Source: Gammaproteobacteria bacterium
GTDB taxonomy: Bacteria > Pseudomonadota > Gammaproteobacteria > Pseudomonadales > Pseudohongiellaceae
Direction of reading: 5' to 3'
Assembly (NCBI GenBank): GCA_003556835.1
Contig: PWQG01000058.1
Span: 1-24,606 of the forward strand
DNA: 24,606 nucleotides
Within the stretch, counting starts at the first letter, position 1; the number at the start of each line of letters is the position of its first letter. This document shows positions 6,052-14,229 of this stretch, in pieces. Both the position numbers and the translations under genes were made by a program. The notes under the pieces are model-generated. The model was not told the DNA's origin. It saw nothing but the letters and a program-made list of their open reading frames with translations, and searched no databases.

Positions 6052-7137
6052 ATGAGTGCAGTTTCAAAGCGGGATGATTCACTGACCGCAGACCGGATCA
6101 TGGTTCGGGAGTACCTCGATGCAGTGCCCGAGCAACCCGATCTTGACGCCGCGCAGGAAGCCGATTACCGGGAGCGCATCAAGGCGCTGCTGAAGGAAAA
6201 GGACGCTGTGCTGGTGGCGCATTACTACACCGATCCCATACTGCAGTCGCTGGCCGAAGAAACCGGTGGCACCGTGGCTGACTCCCTGGAGATGGCACGA
6301 TTCGGACGTGATGCCGATGCCAGTACACTGGTCGTGGCGGGCGTGCGTTTCATGGGTGAGACGGCGAGCATCCTGAGTCCGGAAAAAACCGTACTCATGC
6401 CCACGGTGGAAGCCACCTGCTCCCTGGATATCGCCTGCCCGATCGAAGAGTTTGCCCCGTTCTGTGACCAGCATCCCGACCGCACCGTGGTGGTCTATGC
6501 CAATACCTCGGCGGCGGTCAAGGCGCGTGCCGACTGGGTGGTCACCTCGAGCATTGCCCTGGATGTCATCGAGCATCTGAAAGAGAAGGGTGAGAAAGTT
6601 CTCTGGGCACCGGACAAGCATCTGGGCCACTACATCCAGGAACAGACCGGGGCGGACATGTTGCTCTGGGATGCGGCCTGTATTGTGCACGAGGAGTTCA
6701 AGGCCAAGGGCCTGATGGACATGAAAACCCTGTACCCGGATGCCGCCGTGCTGGCTCACCCGGAATCACCGGCGGCTGTGCTGGCCATGGCCGATGTGGT
6801 GGGTTCGACCACTCAGTTGATCGAGGCCGCCTGCAGTATGGACAATGAAGCGTTCATTGTGGCGACCGACCAGGGCATCTTCTACAAGATGCAGCACATG
6901 GCGCCGGATAAGACCTTCATCATCGCGCCCACTGCGGGTAACGATGCGACCTGCCGCAGCTGCGCCAACTGCCCCTGGATGGGCATGAACAGCCTGCAGG
7001 CGACCCTGGAGTCGCTTCGTGATGGCAGCAATCGTGTTCAGGTGGATCGGGAGCTGGCGAAAAAGGCCATGCTGCCACTGCAGCGCATGCTGGATTTCTC
7101 CGCCCAGCGCAAACTCAAGGTGAAAGGCATGGCCTGA
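6052..7137 (+). CDS. nadA: NadA, quinolinate synthase
   Basis: Condenses iminoaspartate with dihydroxyacetone phosphate to quinolinate in de novo NAD synthesis. The protein is 361 residues, a normal length for the Pseudomonas type. The three [4Fe-4S] ligands are visible as Cys123 (EATCSLD), Cys210 (DAACIVHEEF) and Cys307 (ANCPWMGMN). Substrate-binding motifs HYYTDP (about residue 57), ADSLEMA and GVRFMGETA are intact. A CxxCxxC grouping at 301-307 precedes the last ligand. It starts at ATG 6052, 43 bases after an inverted repeat that covers a candidate -10 box. It is convergent with bepA, separated by 18 bases. nadB and nadC are not in the window. Confidence 0.97.
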   Translation: MSAVSKRDDSLTADRIMVREYLDAVPEQPDLDAAQEADYRERIKALLKEKDAVLVAHYYTDPILQSLAEETGGTVADSLEMARFGRDADASTLVVAGVRFMGETASILSPEKTVLMPTVEATCSLDIACPIEEFAPFCDQHPDRTVVVYANTSAAVKARADWVVTSSIALDVIEHLKEKGEKVLWAPDKHLGHYIQEQTGADMLLWDAACIVHEEFKAKGLMDMKTLYPDAAVLAHPESPAAVLAMADVVGSTTQLIEAACSMDNEAFIVATDQGIFYKMQHMAPDKTFIIAPTAGNDATCRSCANCPWMGMNSLQATLESLRDGSNRVQVDRELAKKAMLPLQRMLDFSAQRKLKVKGMA

Positions 7138-7155
7138 TCGTTGGGGGGCGCGGCT

Positions 7156-8610
7156 TCAGCCGTGCATCTGCCTTTCCAGGTTTTCCACATCCCGCACCCG
7201 CTGGCGCAGCCGTGAAACCAGCGGGTCATTGTTTTCCCGTACAGTTTCGATCCGCAGTGCGTAGGTCAGTTGCTCACGTGCGCTGCGGAAATCGCCCACC
7301 AGAATGAAGTATTCCGCTCGCGCCTGGTGCACCTTGCTGATGTCTCCGGCCATGCCCTGGGTTTCTGCTATCAGGTACCAGAGATGGTGATCTTCCGGGC
7401 GGCGCACGGTGTGGCGCTCCATCACCCGCACGGCCTCGCTGTAATTACGGGCGGAAATCAGCGCGTGGGCATGGGCCATGGTCAGGGGATGGTTGCCCGG
7501 ATTGATGCGCAGGTGGCGCTCCAGGTACTGGATCGCCTGTCCCGGCTCATTCATGGCCGTCAATGTCTCCGCGCGGCTGGTGACCAGGGTGATGCGGTTG
7601 GGGTCGTCCTCCAGCAGCTCATCAAAATAGCGCAGGGACTCCGGGTATTGCTCATTGGCCTGCAGTGCCATGGCCAGCCCGTAACGATTCACGGTGCGCT
7701 CGAAGTCATCGTTGCTGTCATCCAGGCGGCGCCGGAATTCCCGGACCGCATCCGCCTTGTTCGATTCGTAGCGCACCTGCAGCCGGGAGCGCATCAGGTG
7801 GTATTCCATTTTCGGTTCAGCGTCACGCGGTGGATAGCGGTTGGCGCGATTGCGCGAGTCGGCAATTCGCGATTCGGTTACCGGGTGACTGAGCAGGAAT
7901 TCCGGAGGGCGGCTGCTGAAGCGGGACATGTCCAGCAGGCGCTCGAACATGGCCGGCATGGCATTGGGATCATAGCCGGCGTTATAGAGCGTGCGGATTC
8001 CGATGCGATCAGCTTCCTGTTCGTTCTGCCGCGAAAACCGCAGCTGGTTTTCGATGGCGCGTCCCTGGGCGGCCATTACAGCGGCGGGGCCGGCACTGCT
8101 GCCAGTGGCCATCACGGCGATGCTGGCCAGCAAGGTGGCCAGGTCCGGCAGGCGTCGACGCTGGGCGTCCTCCACGCCACGGGCAAAGTGCCGTTGACTG
8201 ACGTGGGCCAGTTCGTGGGCCATCACCGAGGCGAATTCACCTTCGGTATGCGCATTGAGGAACAGGCCACCGTTGACACCGATCACACCCCCGGGTGCGG
8301 CAAAGGCGTTGAGCGCGGGGCTGTCGATCACCACAAAGGCCATACGGTGATCCTGCAGATCACTGTGCTGTGCCAGGTTGTGGGTGAAGTTGACCACATA
8401 ATCATTGATCAGCGGGTCATTGATCAGGGGAGCGGAGCGGCGGATGGTGCGCAGGAAATCACGGCCAATGCGGTGTTCTTCTTCCAGTGTGAACACGCCC
8501 GACATGCGGTCGCCGAGCGAGGGCAGCTGGACCTGCGCCTGACTCGCCGGAACCAGGGCCAGCGCGGAAGACATGGCTATGATGCTGCCAATCCGTCGGA
8601 AGGGTTTCAT
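7156..8610 (-). CDS. bepA: BepA (YfgC), periplasmic M48 metalloprotease/chaperone with TPR tail
   Basis: In E. coli, BepA assists LptD assembly and degrades misassembled outer-membrane proteins. The start at 8610 gives 484 residues, nearly the E. coli length (487), and a signal peptide of about 25 residues ending SQA/QV. Longer upstream extensions of the frame lack a signal peptide at the N-terminus. The zinc-protease motif HELAH is at 132-136, the third ligand glutamate is E199 in NEQEADRIG, and H242 in LLSHPVTESRI matches the regulatory histidine next to the active site of BepA. From about residue 300 to the end there are TPR-like helices (AMALQANEQYPESLRYFDEL, PGQAIQYLERHL). It is transcribed divergently from tusA across 150 bases. 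Confidence 0.94.
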   Translation of the reverse strand: MKPFRRIGSIIAMSSALALVPASQAQVQLPSLGDRMSGVFTLEEEHRIGRDFLRTIRRSAPLINDPLINDYVVNFTHNLAQHSDLQDHRMAFVVIDSPALNAFAAPGGVIGVNGGLFLNAHTEGEFASVMAHELAHVSQRHFARGVEDAQRRRLPDLATLLASIAVMATGSSAGPAAVMAAQGRAIENQLRFSRQNEQEADRIGIRTLYNAGYDPNAMPAMFERLLDMSRFSSRPPEFLLSHPVTESRIADSRNRANRYPPRDAEPKMEYHLMRSRLQVRYESNKADAVREFRRRLDDSNDDFERTVNRYGLAMALQANEQYPESLRYFDELLEDDPNRITLVTSRAETLTAMNEPGQAIQYLERHLRINPGNHPLTMAHAHALISARNYSEAVRVMERHTVRRPEDHHLWYLIAETQGMAGDISKVHQARAEYFILVGDFRSAREQLTYALRIETVRENNDPLVSRLRQRVRDVENLERQMHG

Positions 8611-8744
8611 GATGATGCCAATGCTCTCCGATTTGCCACAATCTGTGGATTCCCAAGTTAGACCGATAATAACACAGAAAATTTCCGCGACATCCGGGCT
8701 TCCGTGTGCTGATGCAACTGCGCCGTGCATGCTTCTGACTTGCC

Positions 8745-8753
8745 TGCTAAAAT
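8745..8753 (+). promoter_or_regulatory. Extended -10 promoter directly before tusA
   Basis: TG-C-TAAAAT (TG at 8745-8746, hexamer 8748-8753) is an extended -10 element with five of six consensus matches. No convincing -35 is seen. A transcript would start seven or eight bases downstream, at 8760-8761, on the A of the tusA start codon. Confidence 0.5.
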
Positions 8754-8760
8754 GCGGCGC

Positions 8761-8994
8761 ATGGAAACTGAAAACGATCTGGAACTGGATGTGACCGGCC
8801 TGCAGTGCCCGATGCCGCTGCTCAAGGCCAAGATGGCCTTGAACACACTGCAGCCGCAACAGGTGCTGAAGGTGATTGCGACGGATCCGGGTTCGGAACG
8901 CGATTTTTACTCCTTTGTAGCGCAGAGCCGGCACGAAATCCTGGATTTCCGCAAAGAGGATGCCCGCTACAGCTATTGGATCAGGAAAGGATGA
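8761..8994 (+). CDS. tusA: TusA-family sulfur carrier protein
   Basis: Small persulfide carrier. In E. coli TusA relays sulfur from IscS for 2-thiouridine in tRNA and affects molybdenum cofactor and Fe-S homeostasis. The protein is 77 residues (E. coli TusA has 81). The active cysteine is Cys16 in the family motif LQCPMPLLKAK, and ATDPGSERDF follows as in the family. I chose ATG 8761 because upstream ATGs at 8752 and 8725 would extend past the family N-terminus and overlap the likely -10 element. None of these starts has a Shine-Dalgarno. The last codons overlap the start of the permease gene (ATGA), so the two are translationally coupled. A SirA/YeeD-like paralogue role cannot be excluded. 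Confidence 0.88.
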   Translation: METENDLELDVTGLQCPMPLLKAKMALNTLQPQQVLKVIATDPGSERDFYSFVAQSRHEILDFRKEDARYSYWIRKG

Positions 8995-10136
8995 CTCTTC
9001 GGATGCGGAAATTCTTCGACAGTTTTGTTGACCGGTATTTCCACGATGAAGAAGCCATCATCTTCACCCTGATACTGGTGGCCGCCCTTGTGGTCCTGCT
9101 GACCATGGGCTCCTACATTGCTCCGCTGATTGTGGCACTGATCATTGCCTATCTGCTGCAGGGCATGGTCAACACGGCGCTGCGCATGGGCCTGCCTTAC
9201 CTGCCGTCGGTGATCATTGTCTACGTCCTGTTAGTCAGTGGTTTCATGGCCATATTGCTACTGGTGCTGCCTCAAGCGTGGAACCAGTTGGTCCGACTGC
9301 TCAATGAGTTGCCGCGCCTGATCAACGAGGGGCAGAACCTGCTGATGCTGCTGCCCGAAAACTACCCCAACCTGATGACCGAGCAGCAGGTGCAGGAGTT
9401 CATCCGCGGGCTGCGCGGCGATCTGGCCACGTTCGGTCAGTACGTGTTGTCCTACTCCATCGCCAGCCTGCCCAATGTCTTCAACGGCCTGATTTACCTG
9501 ATTCTGGTTCCCGTTACGGTGTTCTTCATCATGAAGGACAAAGGCCAGCTGTTGGCCTGGGTGGGTGGCCTGCTGCCGCGCCACCGACCACTGATGCGAC
9601 AGATCTGGACCGAGATGGACCTGCAGGTGGCCAATTATGTGCGCGGCAAGGTACTGGAAATCCTGATCGTGGGCAGTGTCAGTTACGTCTCTTTCATGGT
9701 CATGGGGCTGAACTACGCCCTGCTGCTTTCCATACTGGTGGGGCTGTCCGTGCTGATTCCCTTCATCGGTGTGGCAGTGGTCATCATACCGGTGGCAGCA
9801 GTGGCTTATGTCCAGTGGGGCATAAGCAGTGAATTTTTCACCATTCTGGCCATCTATGCGGTCATTCAGCTGCTTGATGCCAATGTGCTGGTACCGATCA
9901 TCTTTTCCGAAACGGTCAACCTGCACCCGGTGGCCATCATCGCCGCTGTGCTGATCTTCGGTGGCTTGTGGGGGCTGGCGGGGGTGTTCTTTGCGATACC
10001 CCTGGCCACCCTGATCAAGGCCATCATCAATGCCTGGCCGTCCCGGCCGCCGGATTCCGACACCAAAAGTGACGAGGGAGACTCTGCGACAATGTTGGCG
10101 GAAGATGGTGGCGACTCGGTCGGTGGACACAACTGA
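8991..10136 (+). CDS. PerM/AI-2E-family inner-membrane transporter
   Basis: Polytopic membrane protein of 381 residues (E. coli PerM 353). About eight hydrophobic segments are visible: two or three near residues 20-95, then a soluble loop around 100-150, one near 160, a dense group from about 220 to 315, and the final one near 320-350. The typical family segments LIPFIGV (about 260) and a late Gly/Leu/Ala-rich stretch (GGLWGLAGVFFAIPLA) are present. The C-terminus is an acidic cytoplasmic tail. Family members export autoinducer-2 or act as Na+/H+ antiporters, so the substrate here is unknown. The start ATG 8991 overlaps the tusA stop by four bases. ATG 9003, with the AGGAAAGG at 8983-8990 twelve bases away, is an alternative. 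Confidence 0.9.
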   Translation: MTLRMRKFFDSFVDRYFHDEEAIIFTLILVAALVVLLTMGSYIAPLIVALIIAYLLQGMVNTALRMGLPYLPSVIIVYVLLVSGFMAILLLVLPQAWNQLVRLLNELPRLINEGQNLLMLLPENYPNLMTEQQVQEFIRGLRGDLATFGQYVLSYSIASLPNVFNGLIYLILVPVTVFFIMKDKGQLLAWVGGLLPRHRPLMRQIWTEMDLQVANYVRGKVLEILIVGSVSYVSFMVMGLNYALLLSILVGLSVLIPFIGVAVVIIPVAAVAYVQWGISSEFFTILAIYAVIQLLDANVLVPIIFSETVNLHPVAIIAAVLIFGGLWGLAGVFFAIPLATLIKAIINAWPSRPPDSDTKSDEGDSATMLAEDGGDSVGGHN

Positions 10137-10152
10137 GCATCCTGCCCGTGCT

Positions 10153-10180
10153 TTGGCGGCGGAATGGGATGTGTTACAGT
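10153..10180 (+). promoter_or_regulatory. Possible dapA promoter
   Basis: TTGGCG (10153-10158) and TACAGT (10175-10180) are separated by 16 bases, each with four of six sigma-70 matches. They lie in the 113-base gap between the permease and dapA. No other good candidate is seen in the gap, and read-through from the permease is also possible. Confidence 0.35.
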
Positions 10181-10249
10181 CGCGGCCTGCGAGCAATCCG
10201 GAGTCCAATCCCGCCGCATTGCCTTCAATGATTTTCGAGGTGTTAACGC

Positions 10250-11125
10250 ATGATCCAGGGCAGTATTGTTGCCATCGTCACTCCCATGAAGCCCGATGGA
10301 GAGATCGACTATGAGGCCTTCGGCAAACTGATCGAGTGGCATGTGGAAAGCGGTACCGATGCGATTGTGGTGGTAGGCACGACCGGTGAATCGCCCACGC
10401 TGACCGAACAGGAGCATTGTGACCTGATCGGTTTCTGTGTAAAGCAGGTCCGGGGCAGGATTCCGGTCATTGCCGGCACCGGCTCGAACAATACACGCGA
10501 AGCCATCTATTACACGGAAGCCGCGAAAGAATACGGCGCCGATGCCTGCCTGTTGGTCACCCCCTACTACAACAAGCCAAGCCAGGACGGGCTGTATGCC
10601 CACTTCCGTACTATTGCCGAGAACGTGGACATTCCGCAGATCCTCTACAATGTTCCGGCTCGCACCGGCTGTGATCTGTTGCCCGAGACGGTGGACCGGC
10701 TGGCCGATGTCGACAATATCATTGGTATCAAGGAAGCCACCGGGGATCTGGACCGGGCCCAACATGTCATCCATCTGTGCGCCGACCGGATCACCATCCT
10801 GAGCGGCGATGATGCCACTGCCCTGGACCTGATGCTGGCTGGTGGCAAGGGCAACATCTCCGTGACTGCCAATGTGGCGCCGGCGCAGATGCACGAGATG
10901 TGTCGTCTGGCCATTGCCGGTGAACGTGAACAGGCCAGCCTGCTCAATGCGCGCCTGGCCGGCCTGCACAATGCCCTGTTTCTGGAATCCAATCCGGTAC
11001 CGGTGAAATGGGCGCTGCGTGAACTCGGTTATATAGATCGGGGGATCCGTTTGCCCCTGGTGGAACTGAACAGCGCTTACCATATCCCCCTGCGTGAAGC
11101 GATCCGTCACGCAGGACTGAGTTGA
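10250..11125 (+). CDS. dapA: DapA, 4-hydroxy-tetrahydrodipicolinate synthase
   Basis: Condenses pyruvate with aspartate semialdehyde, the first committed step to diaminopimelate and lysine. The protein is 291 residues, one fewer than E. coli DapA, with the same numbering of active residues: Schiff-base Lys161 (IIGIKEATGDL), Tyr133 (ILYNVPARTG), Thr44/Thr45 (VVGTTGESP) and Tyr107 (TPYYNKPSQ). The ATG at 10250 has GAGG nine bases upstream. bamC follows at 35 bases, the arrangement found in E. coli and Pseudomonas. Confidence 0.97.
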   Translation: MIQGSIVAIVTPMKPDGEIDYEAFGKLIEWHVESGTDAIVVVGTTGESPTLTEQEHCDLIGFCVKQVRGRIPVIAGTGSNNTREAIYYTEAAKEYGADACLLVTPYYNKPSQDGLYAHFRTIAENVDIPQILYNVPARTGCDLLPETVDRLADVDNIIGIKEATGDLDRAQHVIHLCADRITILSGDDATALDLMLAGGKGNISVTANVAPAQMHEMCRLAIAGEREQASLLNARLAGLHNALFLESNPVPVKWALRELGYIDRGIRLPLVELNSAYHIPLREAIRHAGLS

Positions 11126-11160
11126 TACGGGTGGAAAAGCCCCGCCCGATGAGGCCCCTG

Positions 11161-12219
11161 ATGTCGAAAACAGTGAAATTTCTTTGTATTGTTCTGGCGA
11201 CCAGTCTGTTGCCAGCCTGCTCCTGGATTATCAGTGATGACGAGGACAGCATGTTCCGTGATCGCCAGGCTGATTACCTGCGCGCGCCGACGGTGGCGCG
11301 TATGGATATTCCGATGGAACTGGACAGTTACACCATAGATGATCTCTACGTGATTCCACCCGAACCGGTGGGTGATTTCGAGTATTTCGTCCAGCCACCA
11401 CCACCCAAACCGATTGATACTCGTGTGCGTGAAGGCGTTGTGGTGCAGCGTTTCGGTGACCGGTCATGGATCGTGATTGGTGCCACCTCCGGGCAGATCT
11501 GGCCGCGGCTGCGGGATTTCTTCCCCACCGAGGGTATTCCCGTGCGCAGTGAAGATCCCGTCGGGGGCCGGCTGGAAACCGTCTGGCTGGCCGATTCCGA
11601 CGTCGAGGATGTGCGTCACCGATACCAGGTGCGGATCGAGCCGGGCCTGCATGCCGGAAACTCCGAGATTTATGTGCGTCATGTCAGTGATGCGGGCGAA
11701 AGTGGTCCGGATGAGCCTGCCCGGTGGCCGGATGAGTCTGAAAGCCTGCAGCGCGAAAACAATATGCTCGCTGCCATTTCCCTGTATCTGGCCGATCGCT
11801 CCGATCTCTATCGCGCATCATCGGTCTCCTTGCTGGCTGGCAGTATCGAAGCCGAAAGCAAAGCCAATATCGTAGAGCAGCGGGCCGGAGACACGCGACT
11901 GGAGTTGCGGATCGATATGGAGCGTGCCTGGAGCCAGGTCAATCAGGCCCTGAACAACGCCGAGATCGAGATTCTGGATCAGGAACGCGACGATGGCCGC
12001 TTTGACGTGCGCTTTTCAGGCGCGGAAAGTGCCGATGAGCCCGGCTTCTTTGCCCGCCTGTTCCGGCGGGGTGGTGATGAGCCTGAGACGCACGACTTTT
12101 CCGTGCGTTTGAGTCAGTCCGGTGATGCCATCATGGTGGATGCCGGCACGATTTCCGGCGGGCCTCAACCGCGCATGCAGGATCTGCTGATTCGTACCAT
12201 CAATGACAATCTGATCTGA
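11161..12219 (+). CDS. bamC: BamC, lipoprotein of the outer-membrane protein assembly machine
   Basis: Accessory lipoprotein of the BamABCDE complex. From ATG 11161 the protein is 352 residues (E. coli 344). The signal peptide has a lipobox LPAC with lipidated Cys20. A mostly disordered N-terminal part follows (DDEDSMFRDRQADYL, with the PP-rich segment near residue 85) and corresponds to the BamD-binding lasso. Two helix-grip-like domains come after it (about residues 100-205 and 235-350). GAGG at 11151-11154 lies six bases before the start. In-frame starts at 11122 (TTG, overlapping dapA) and 11149 (ATG) would put charged residues before a normal signal peptide and are less likely. It is in operon with dapA. 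Confidence 0.9.
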   Translation: MSKTVKFLCIVLATSLLPACSWIISDDEDSMFRDRQADYLRAPTVARMDIPMELDSYTIDDLYVIPPEPVGDFEYFVQPPPPKPIDTRVREGVVVQRFGDRSWIVIGATSGQIWPRLRDFFPTEGIPVRSEDPVGGRLETVWLADSDVEDVRHRYQVRIEPGLHAGNSEIYVRHVSDAGESGPDEPARWPDESESLQRENNMLAAISLYLADRSDLYRASSVSLLAGSIEAESKANIVEQRAGDTRLELRIDMERAWSQVNQALNNAEIEILDQERDDGRFDVRFSGAESADEPGFFARLFRRGGDEPETHDFSVRLSQSGDAIMVDAGTISGGPQPRMQDLLIRTINDNLI

Positions 12220-12236
12220 TTGCGGCGGACCCCGGC

Positions 12237-12848
12237 ATGTCAACGCATCCCGACCTGCAGCCCGTGCGTGACTTTCTTGGCTGTGCCACGCCGGCAGCCT
12301 GGCTGGACCAGGCCGTGGCACAGCAGGAAATCCTGCTGATCGATCACGCTAATTGTGAAAAGAAGGCCGCGGCCACGGCCATGAACCTGCTGTACCGGCA
12401 CATTGATCGCAGTGAGCTGCTGCACAAGATGTCGCAACTGGCGCGCGAGGAGCTGCTGCATTTCGAGCAGGTGGTGGCCATCATGGAGCAGCGCGGCATC
12501 GCCTATCGACGCCTCTCTGCTTCGCGTTATGCCTCGGGACTGCGGGACCGGATGCGCAGCGGCCATCTGGAAACCCTGATCGATACCCTGATTATCGGTG
12601 CTTTCGTGGAGGCGCGCTCCTGCGAGCGTTTTGCGGCACTGATGCCGTTGCTGGACAAGACCCTGTCCCGTTTCTATCGCAATCTGCTGCGCTCGGAGGC
12701 ACGACACTTCGAGGATTATCTGGCCTTGGCCCGGATGTATGCGGGGGAGGATATCGAGCCACGGGTGCAGCAGTTCCGGGAGCACGAGCGCGAGCTGATC
12801 GAAGCGCCCGATGCACAGTTCCGCTTCCACAGTGGTGTGCCGGCCTGA
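12237..12848 (+). CDS. miaE: MiaE, tRNA 2-methylthio-N6-isopentenyladenosine hydroxylase
   Basis: Diiron, ferritin-like monooxygenase that hydroxylates ms2i6A37 in tRNAs reading UNN codons. The protein is 203 residues. The six metal ligands of a helical-bundle diiron site can be placed: E41 (ANCEKKAA), E72 and H75 (REELLHFEQ), E125 (AFVEARSCE), E154 and H157 (SEARHFEDY). The gene starts 17 bases after bamC and reads in the same direction, so it may share the dapA-bamC transcript. It is convergent with the LRR-like lipoprotein gene, with seven bases between stops. MiaA and MiaB, which make the substrate, would be encoded elsewhere. Confidence 0.93.
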   Translation: MSTHPDLQPVRDFLGCATPAAWLDQAVAQQEILLIDHANCEKKAAATAMNLLYRHIDRSELLHKMSQLAREELLHFEQVVAIMEQRGIAYRRLSASRYASGLRDRMRSGHLETLIDTLIIGAFVEARSCERFAALMPLLDKTLSRFYRNLLRSEARHFEDYLALARMYAGEDIEPRVQQFREHERELIEAPDAQFRFHSGVPA

Positions 12849-12855
12849 ACAGCGC

Positions 12856-13371
12856 TCAATTGGCGCATTGTACCGGACGCAATAGATCCTCACCCAGGCG
12901 TTCTGCCAACTGATCGAGCTGACTGCAGGGAATGGCCTGCGTACCCGTGAGAATGGCTGAAGTCAGGGTCGGAAGGGCCAGTAATCCCGAGATGTCGTCG
13001 AGAGGATTGTTGGGCGCCCGCACCGAGGCCAGGCGGTCGAGTCGGCGCAGGGCGTCCAGATGCACCAGTTCATTGTCCCCCACATCCAGAAACTCCAGGT
13101 TGCGCAGTACCTCGATACCGTCGAGGTTGCGGATTTCCAGATAGGAGCAGGAGAGTATCCGCAATTGATCCACCGATTCGTATTCCTGCTGGCGCAGGCG
13201 CACATTGACACAACTTTGCAGTCCCGGGTCATCAAAATGCACCTGCACCTGCCGGGCACGCGGATCAAAGAGCACATTTTCGTTGACGCTGACAGAGTAT
13301 TGTCTCCCGCAGGCCGTCAGCACGAGGGTCACTGCGCCAAGCAGCAACAGTTGCAGGGTCCGAAGCGTCAT
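12856..13371 (-). CDS. Small lipoprotein with leucine-rich repeats, function unknown
   Basis: Predicted lipoprotein of 171 residues. Its signal peptide has a lipobox LTAC (Cys21). After a Cys-containing N-terminal part (Cys54, Cys75) come about two and a half leucine-rich repeats of 22 residues from residue 76 to 145, with the pattern LxxLxxLxVxxNxLxxLxxL (LRNLEFLDVGDNELVHLDAL, then LDRLASVRAPNNPLDDISGL), closest to SDS22/internalin-type repeats. Cys149 and Cys169 close the C-terminus. The paired cysteines suggest disulfide caps at both ends. I chose ATG 13371 (GGGA eight bases upstream), and ATG 13380 would add three residues. It is divergent from the FKBP gene. LRR domains usually bind proteins, but no partner is evident. 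Confidence 0.75.
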   Translation of the reverse strand: MTLRTLQLLLLGAVTLVLTACGRQYSVSVNENVLFDPRARQVQVHFDDPGLQSCVNVRLRQQEYESVDQLRILSCSYLEIRNLDGIEVLRNLEFLDVGDNELVHLDALRRLDRLASVRAPNNPLDDISGLLALPTLTSAILTGTQAIPCSQLDQLAERLGEDLLRPVQCAN

Positions 13372-13457
13372 GAATGTCATCCCGATGATACCTGTTAAAA
13401 CCACAGCATAACCCGGGACTCCAGCTGGTGAAAGCGCGTTCCCCGGTTCCGCGGTGG

Positions 13458-13486
13458 TGGAAATTCATGCGCGCTGGCGTTAGTAT
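13458..13486 (+). promoter_or_regulatory. Possible promoter of the FKBP gene
   Basis: TGGAAA (13458-13463) and TAGTAT (13481-13486) are separated by 17 bases, each with four of six matches. They lie 54 bases before the start codon, in the divergent gap shared with the LRR lipoprotein gene. This is the best candidate in the gap, but weak. Confidence 0.3.
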
Positions 13487-13540
13487 TCGGGGATTACACA
13501 GTGAATATCCCAAACGCAATACCCAGCAACAGGATCCATT

Positions 13541-14227
13541 ATGAAAAGCAGAACCCTGTCCGTCCTGACAGCTGCCGGCGCTCTGGCTTTCGGCATGCAC
13601 GCAAGCGCCGTCGACCTGGATGATGAAGAACAACAGATCAGTTACAGCATCGGTGTAAACATCGGTCAGAACCTGGAGATGCAGGGGCTGACTCGCGACA
13701 TCAACATTGACGTTTTCATCGAAGGGCTGCGTGATGCCATTGAGGGCAATGTGCAGTTGAGTGAAGAGCAGATGATGACAGCGCTCAGCGCCTTCCAGCA
13801 ACGACTGATGGAGGAGCAGGAAGCCCTCTCCGATCTATCGCGGCAGCAGGGCGAGGACTTCCTGCGCCAAAATGCCGAGCGCGACGGTGTGGAAACCACC
13901 GACAGTGGCCTTCAGTACATGGTGCTGGAGTCGGGTGACGGCAGTGGCGCTTCCCCGTCACCGGTGGACGCGGTGCTGGCACACTATGAAGGCCGTTTCA
14001 TCGATGGCGAAGTGTTCGACAGCTCCATCGAGCGTGGTGAGCCGGTTGAATTCCGCCTCAACCAGGTGATTCCGGGCTGGACCGAAGGCCTGCAGCTGAT
14101 GCAGCCGGGCGACCGTTATCGGCTTTTCATTCCCTCTGCACTGGGCTACGGACCGGGTGGTTCGGGACCGATTCCGCCGCACGCCACGCTGATTTTTGAT
14201 GTGGAGCTGCTTGAGGTCAATCCCTGA
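13541..14227 (+). CDS. Periplasmic FKBP-type peptidyl-prolyl isomerase (FkpA/Mip-like)
   Basis: Folding helper that isomerises proline bonds in exported proteins. The protein is 228 residues. Its signal peptide is about 23 residues, ending ASA/VD. An N-terminal helical dimerisation region (about 28-115, beginning QQISYSIGVNIGQNL) is typical of FkpA and Mip. The C-terminal FKBP domain (about 120-228) keeps the active-site residues in HYEGRF, VFDSS, VIPGW, LGYG and the final IFDVELL strand. AGGA six bases before ATG 13541 supports the start. apeB begins two bases after its stop, so the two are probably co-transcribed. It could be named fkpA or a mip homologue, and I leave the symbol open. Confidence 0.92.
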   Translation: MKSRTLSVLTAAGALAFGMHASAVDLDDEEQQISYSIGVNIGQNLEMQGLTRDINIDVFIEGLRDAIEGNVQLSEEQMMTALSAFQQRLMEEQEALSDLSRQQGEDFLRQNAERDGVETTDSGLQYMVLESGDGSGASPSPVDAVLAHYEGRFIDGEVFDSSIERGEPVEFRLNQVIPGWTEGLQLMQPGDRYRLFIPSALGYGPGGSGPIPPHATLIFDVELLEVNP

Positions 14228-14229
14228 TC

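Noticed and set aside
7148..7165. Hairpin GCGCGGCT/AGCCGTGC between nadA and bepA as a bidirectional terminator
   Set aside because: The two-base loop is too small, the stem needs a G-T pair, it overlaps the bepA stop, and there is no T-tract.
7270..8661. 463-codon open frame on the plus strand opposite bepA
   Set aside because: bepA on the minus strand has a full set of protease motifs, a signal peptide and the right length. The plus frame is rich in His, Gln and Val as expected for the complement of a GC-rich gene, and matches no family I know.
9258..11110. Long minus-strand frames (316 and 414 codons) opposite the permease and dapA
   Set aside because: They are composition shadows, with a very high His/Gln/Asp content and no domain motifs, lying over genes whose products are unmistakable.
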